DNA from: a bacterium
Lineage (GTDB): Bacteria; Hydrothermota; UBA3073; JACQXS01
Direction: 5' to 3'
Length of the DNA stretch: 33,945 nt
NCBI GenBank assembly: GCA_030605695.1
Contig: JAUWHX010000026.1
Span: 1-33,945 of the forward strand
The notes beneath the pieces are model-generated. The model ran no database searches, had not been told where the DNA came from, and worked only from the letters and a program-made list of their open reading frames with translations. Positions 31,088 through 33,945 of the stretch are shown here, in pieces (the first letter of the stretch is position 1; each line of letters starts with the position of its first letter). The translations under genes and the position numbers were made by a program.

Positions 31088-33226
31088 TTATTTCAACGAA
31101 ATTACTTTCTTAACCAAGGGCAGACATATTGGTCTGCCACTACAATCACATGCTTTGAGTCTCACGAAGAATACTCCTGCCGGCAGTTCGTCCTTTATAT
31201 TCCATTTCAATGTATGGGGTCCTGCTTTAAACTGTCCCTGAACAATGTTATGGCAAAGTCTTCCGGTTATGTCGTATATGTCAATCGTGACCTTAGATGC
31301 TTTAGGTAAGGAAAAAGTAATAGCAGTAGTATTTAGCATAGGATTCTGCAGAACATTGAGAGTTACATCTCCTGGTATCACTTTCACGTTTTCTTTCACC
31401 CCATATGTAGTCCTGGCTGCATCAACGCGTTCTTCTATATCAGTCTTTGAGCCCCCACCAACCATTGCAAATACTACAGCCTGACTACCACCAGGAGCAA
31501 GGTCAAATGGCCCTGCTGACACCATCGCTCCATAGTCACCATTCGCCTGAGAGCCAGAATGGTGTGTTTTTTTCATGAACTTATATTGGTCAGCATCTGT
31601 CATACCCTCATTCGGATAGATGTAAGTCTCGTTCTTGATTGTGCTCGCATTAGCAAGCTTGTCAATCGGGTCAAGGAGCGTAATTCCTGCATATACGCTT
31701 CCAGCAGATACCCAGGCTAAATACTTGGACTCGTTGATGTCGGCATCATCAGCTGTACCACCCGCACTAACATCAAAGTCTGCGAAAATTGCAGAATAAA
31801 GACCAGTAAGTGATGAACTACCATTGTTTGTGTAAGTAAACCTCAATATCACAAAGTCATCATAATTTGGGTTGTTTCTGAATGCCCATGCATCCTGTCG
31901 GCACACAACATTCTTCGCCCCTGAGATACCTGAATCATCATAGTAAGCAATATTCATAGTATCGCCCATTGTCGGAGGTGAAACCCAATGAATCCTGCCA
32001 TTTGGGGAGGTAGTCACTCTCCAGTCACGGTCAGGACCACCGCTTACATACCAATTATCAACAAGATAGGAACTTGAATTGCCAAATGCCATACTTGCAT
32101 AATAGAGTGTATTGTTTCCACCTGCAGGATACACAAATCCACTCCCATTACTATCCGGCTCCACAAATCCAATGGCACTATTACCGGTAACAGTTAGTGT
32201 TGCGTTATTTGCTGGCACATTTACATAATCGAACCTTGCCACTCCTATTGGTATCATAAAACTGATGTCTTTAGAATAACCGTCATCTGCTGTGATATGT
32301 AAATTAAATTCCACAGGGTGCTCAGTAGCAGAAGATTTTGCTGTTGCTTTATATGGATTTGATGAATTGTTAGCTGTTTGACCCTCGGGCATTGACCCGA
32401 AGTTGTATGTATCAGTAGAGACAGTCACACCAGTGTCAGTTGTTGAGAGTATACCCCTTACATTTGTAGCATTTATACCGCCATTTTCTATAGTAGTAAT
32501 AATATCAGCTGTCTCCTCAGCATCCCAAATACCATTGTTTGGCTCGTCAAAATCATAATCTTCCAGGACCACATAAGGTTCGTTAGGAATAAATGTAAGG
32601 CTAATATCGTCGGCGAAGACCTTCGCCAGTGGGAAAATCCCACCACCTCAACCAGCACAAGCTTTGTCAACATAGCAATAGAGTGCAACCTTTAGTTTGG
32701 CAATATTAGATGGATTCACTCCTGATAGATTTGCAAGCTCATCCTGGATGTTAAAAGAATAATCATGCCACCCAGTATCAGATACCTTTATGAGGTGAAC
32801 TGTGGAACTATTGGACCAGGGGCAGGTACCTGAGGTTGCGTATATTCTTGTCTCGCCTAATGTATTTTCAGAAGAATCAAGATAATAAATTCTAATTGCG
32901 GAGACTGCCCAATATCCACCCACTCCTTTGCTGGGGTATAACTTTGCCGAAGCAGAAAATAAAACATCTTGACTCTGCATTGACACTGTCTGGTAAAGAG
33001 TAGCATGGTAACCAAGGTAGGTATAGGTATATGCTTCCTTATCACCGTCGCTGTTATAATCGTCAGAGCTTATCTCACACTTGGAAACATTATAGTGGAT
33101 TTTCTCATCTTGTTCCCATCCTATACTCAAATCTTGTTCAAAGTTTCCATTCGTAATAAGGTCAGCTGCCACTACTGGCAATGCCACCACAAGCAAAACC
33201 ATTACTCCAAAACAATACCTTTTCAT
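31088..33226 (-). CDS. Secreted multi-domain cargo protein with in-frame TGA at codon 193 (pseudogene or recoded)
   Basis: One reading frame of 713 codons including the stop. Codons 1-192 encode a signal peptide (MKRYCFGVMVLLVVALPVVAA) and a carbohydrate-binding-like beta domain (LITNGNFEQDLSIGWEQ...). Codon 193 is TGA (32648-32650). The same frame then continues without a break through FADDISLTF, the CARDB-like module (EPNNGIWDAEETADIIT) and the domain shared with the protease at 26542, to a sorting tail (DIYDITGRLCHNI, AGVFFVRLKACD, KKVISLK). There is no protease domain. Two perfect hairpins follow the TGA at once, and the local peptide is CAG-stop-GGG, so selenocysteine (C-x-x-U) is one reading; a nonsense mutation from a palindromic insertion is the other. 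AAAGGAGG precedes ATG. Confidence 0.7.
32612..32643 (-). other. Tandem perfect hairpins immediately downstream of the in-frame TGA
   Basis: On the coding (minus) strand the TGA is followed by GGTG. The hairpin GTGGGA-ttt-TCCCAC (32629-32643) comes next, then one base, and then the hairpin GGCGAA-ggtc-TTCGCC (32612-32627). The GGTC loop begins 26 bases after the TGA and recalls the apical loop of bacterial SECIS elements (AGGUCU in E. coli fdhF, from memory). The same arrangement could equally be a palindromic repeat inserted in the gene. Confidence 0.6.
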
Positions 33227-33322
33227 GCTGTACCTCCTTTTGTTTTAAATTTATCTTTGAATTTCGCTTTGTCATTTTGCATCTTAATTTTTGCTTTTTA
33301 CATTGTTCTTTTGACAAACCCT

Positions 33323-33343
33323 ACACTAAAGTGTGGTAGAAGT
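33323..33343. repeat. Half copy of the multi-palindrome element
   Basis: ACACTaaAGTGT followed by GGTAGAAGT. It matches the reverse complement of 22921-22941 at 19 of 21 bases. The two differences are the two ends of the palindrome (G-C replaced by A-T), a compensatory change that keeps the stem. It lies 32 bp downstream of a cargo gene stop. Confidence 0.65.
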
Positions 33344-33374
33344 CTAACATCAAAATCTTCATTTTGCAGCAGAG

Positions 33375-33945
33375 CTATCTTATCAAGATTATCTTTTTAA
33401 CCAAAGTCTTGTTTACTGTTTTTCCATAGGGTTTTGCAAAGAGCTTCACAAAGAATACTCCTGCTGGTAGTTCGTCCTTTATATTCCATTTCAATGTATG
33501 GGGTCCTGCTTTAAACTGTCCCTGAACAATGTTATGGCAAAGTCTTCCGGTTATGTCGTATATATCAATCGTGACCTCAGATGCTTTAGGTAAGGAAAAA
33601 GTAATAGCAGTAGTATTTAGCATAGGATTCTGCAGAACATTGAGAGTTACATTTCCTGGTATCACTTTCACGTTTTCTTTCACCCCATATGTAGTCCTGG
33701 CTGCATCAGAATGTGCTTCTATCTCAGTTTTTGAGCTCCCACCAACTATTGCAAATACTACAGCCTGACTACCACCCGGAGCAAGGTCAAACGGCCCTGC
33801 TGATACCATCGCTCCATAGTCACCATTCGTCAGATAGCCGGAATGACATGCTTTTTTCATAAACTTATACTGGTCAACATCTGTCATACCCCCATTTGGA
33901 TGGACATAATCAGCATTTTTGATTGAGCTCGCATTAGCAAGCTTG
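33375..33945 (-). CDS. Partial cargo gene, C-terminal part (runs off the window)
   Basis: The frame is open to the right edge, so the start is outside the window; 189 codons plus stop are visible. It begins KLANASSIKNADYVHPNGG and continues through the domain shared with 26542 and 31088 (FMKKACHSGYL, VSAGPFDLAPGGSQAVVFAIVG). It ends in the sorting domain (DIYDITGRLCHNI, AGVFFVKLFAKP, KKIILIR). A 240-base stretch (33469-33708) differs at only 3 positions from 31185-31424, far less than the flanking sequence, which suggests gene conversion or a very recent duplication. What precedes this part, protease or binding domain, cannot be seen. The gene lies 148 bp upstream of the interrupted gene. Confidence 0.85.
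   Translation of the reverse strand, partial: KLANASSIKNADYVHPNGGMTDVDQYKFMKKACHSGYLTNGDYGAMVSAGPFDLAPGGSQAVVFAIVGGSSKTEIEAHSDAARTTYGVKENVKVIPGNVTLNVLQNPMLNTTAITFSLPKASEVTIDIYDITGRLCHNIVQGQFKAGPHTLKWNIKDELPAGVFFVKLFAKPYGKTVNKTLVKKIILIR

Noticed and set aside
31088-32572. Separate 494-residue gene starting at a GTG
   Set aside because: The frame is continuous with the signal-peptide ORF at 32648-33226, the GTG has no ribosome site, and there is no signal peptide of its own.
31088-33226. Genome-wide UGA recoding (genetic code 25 or 4)
   Set aside because: UGA ends rnfD in an ATGA overlap and also ends the propeller, barrel, C25, rnfE genes at the expected residue, so it is a normal stop in this organism.
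3474-33945. Type IX secretion machinery encoded with the cargo
   Set aside because: None of the proteins resembles PorU, PorV, GldK-N or SprA; only cargo-type tails are present, and the T9SS assignment rests on tail similarity.

Overview
The window looks like a chromosomal piece from an uncultured, AT-rich, Gram-negative bacterium of the broad FCB type. A WOR-3/Stahlbacteria-like lineage is my guess from style, not proven. The reasons are that twelve genes end in the same roughly 80-residue tail (PNPF-like strand, GRLV-like strand, G-V-Y-F strand, KK plus hydrophobics), as in T9SS/Por-type sorting domains, that there are outer-membrane-barrel-like proteins, an Rnf cluster, and a tRNA-Leu without encoded CCA. 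UAA, UAG and UGA are all used as stops. Almost everything is transcribed on the minus strand; the one intact plus-strand gene is at 22284-22793.

Layout, left to right. 2-84 is tRNA-Leu(UAG). 142-2532 is a three-gene operon (LsrF-like aldolase, GNAT acetyltransferase, zinc dehydrogenase) with its own promoter. 2657-22029 is a tight run of ten genes read leftwards from a predicted promoter/operator at 22200-22227. They are a C25 gingipain-like protease, a parallel beta-helix protein, a seven-bladed propeller, three paralogous beta-helix-like proteins of 648-649 residues, a barrel protein, a clan GH-A glycosidase, a GxGYxYP putative glycosidase, and last the housekeeping glutamate racemase murI. 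Most of this run looks like cargo of a type IX-like secretion route aimed at proteins and glycans; no secretion machinery is encoded here.

22794-23350 is a convergent gene-free gap full of repeats: a two-hairpin element, a second multi-palindrome element, an exact 11 x 21-bp tandem array and a long inverted repeat. 23351-26296 encodes rnfD, rnfG, rnfE and rnfA; the usual rnfC and rnfB are missing from both ends. rnfD appears leaderless, and rnfA carries a duplicated 5' end created by a small insertion. A transposase remnant lies just upstream of rnfD. 26542 to the right edge holds secreted papain-like (C1A) proteases and protease-less relatives sharing the same C-terminal modules. One is interrupted by an in-frame TGA followed by two perfect hairpins, and the last gene runs off the window.

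The most unusual property is the density and style of small repeats. Seven-nucleotide periodic runs, with a different heptamer at each locus, sit in intergenic gaps and also in frame inside genes, repeatedly at the same three loops of the sorting domain. Short palindromes also sit in frame in coding sequence, a 17-bp mini-element interrupts other sequences at three sites, and gaps between tandem cargo genes still hold translated tails of lost cargo genes. Together these suggest that the secreted repertoire is remodelled by duplication, tail-to-tail recombination and micro-insertion. All statements rest on reading the sequence by eye; no database search was run.
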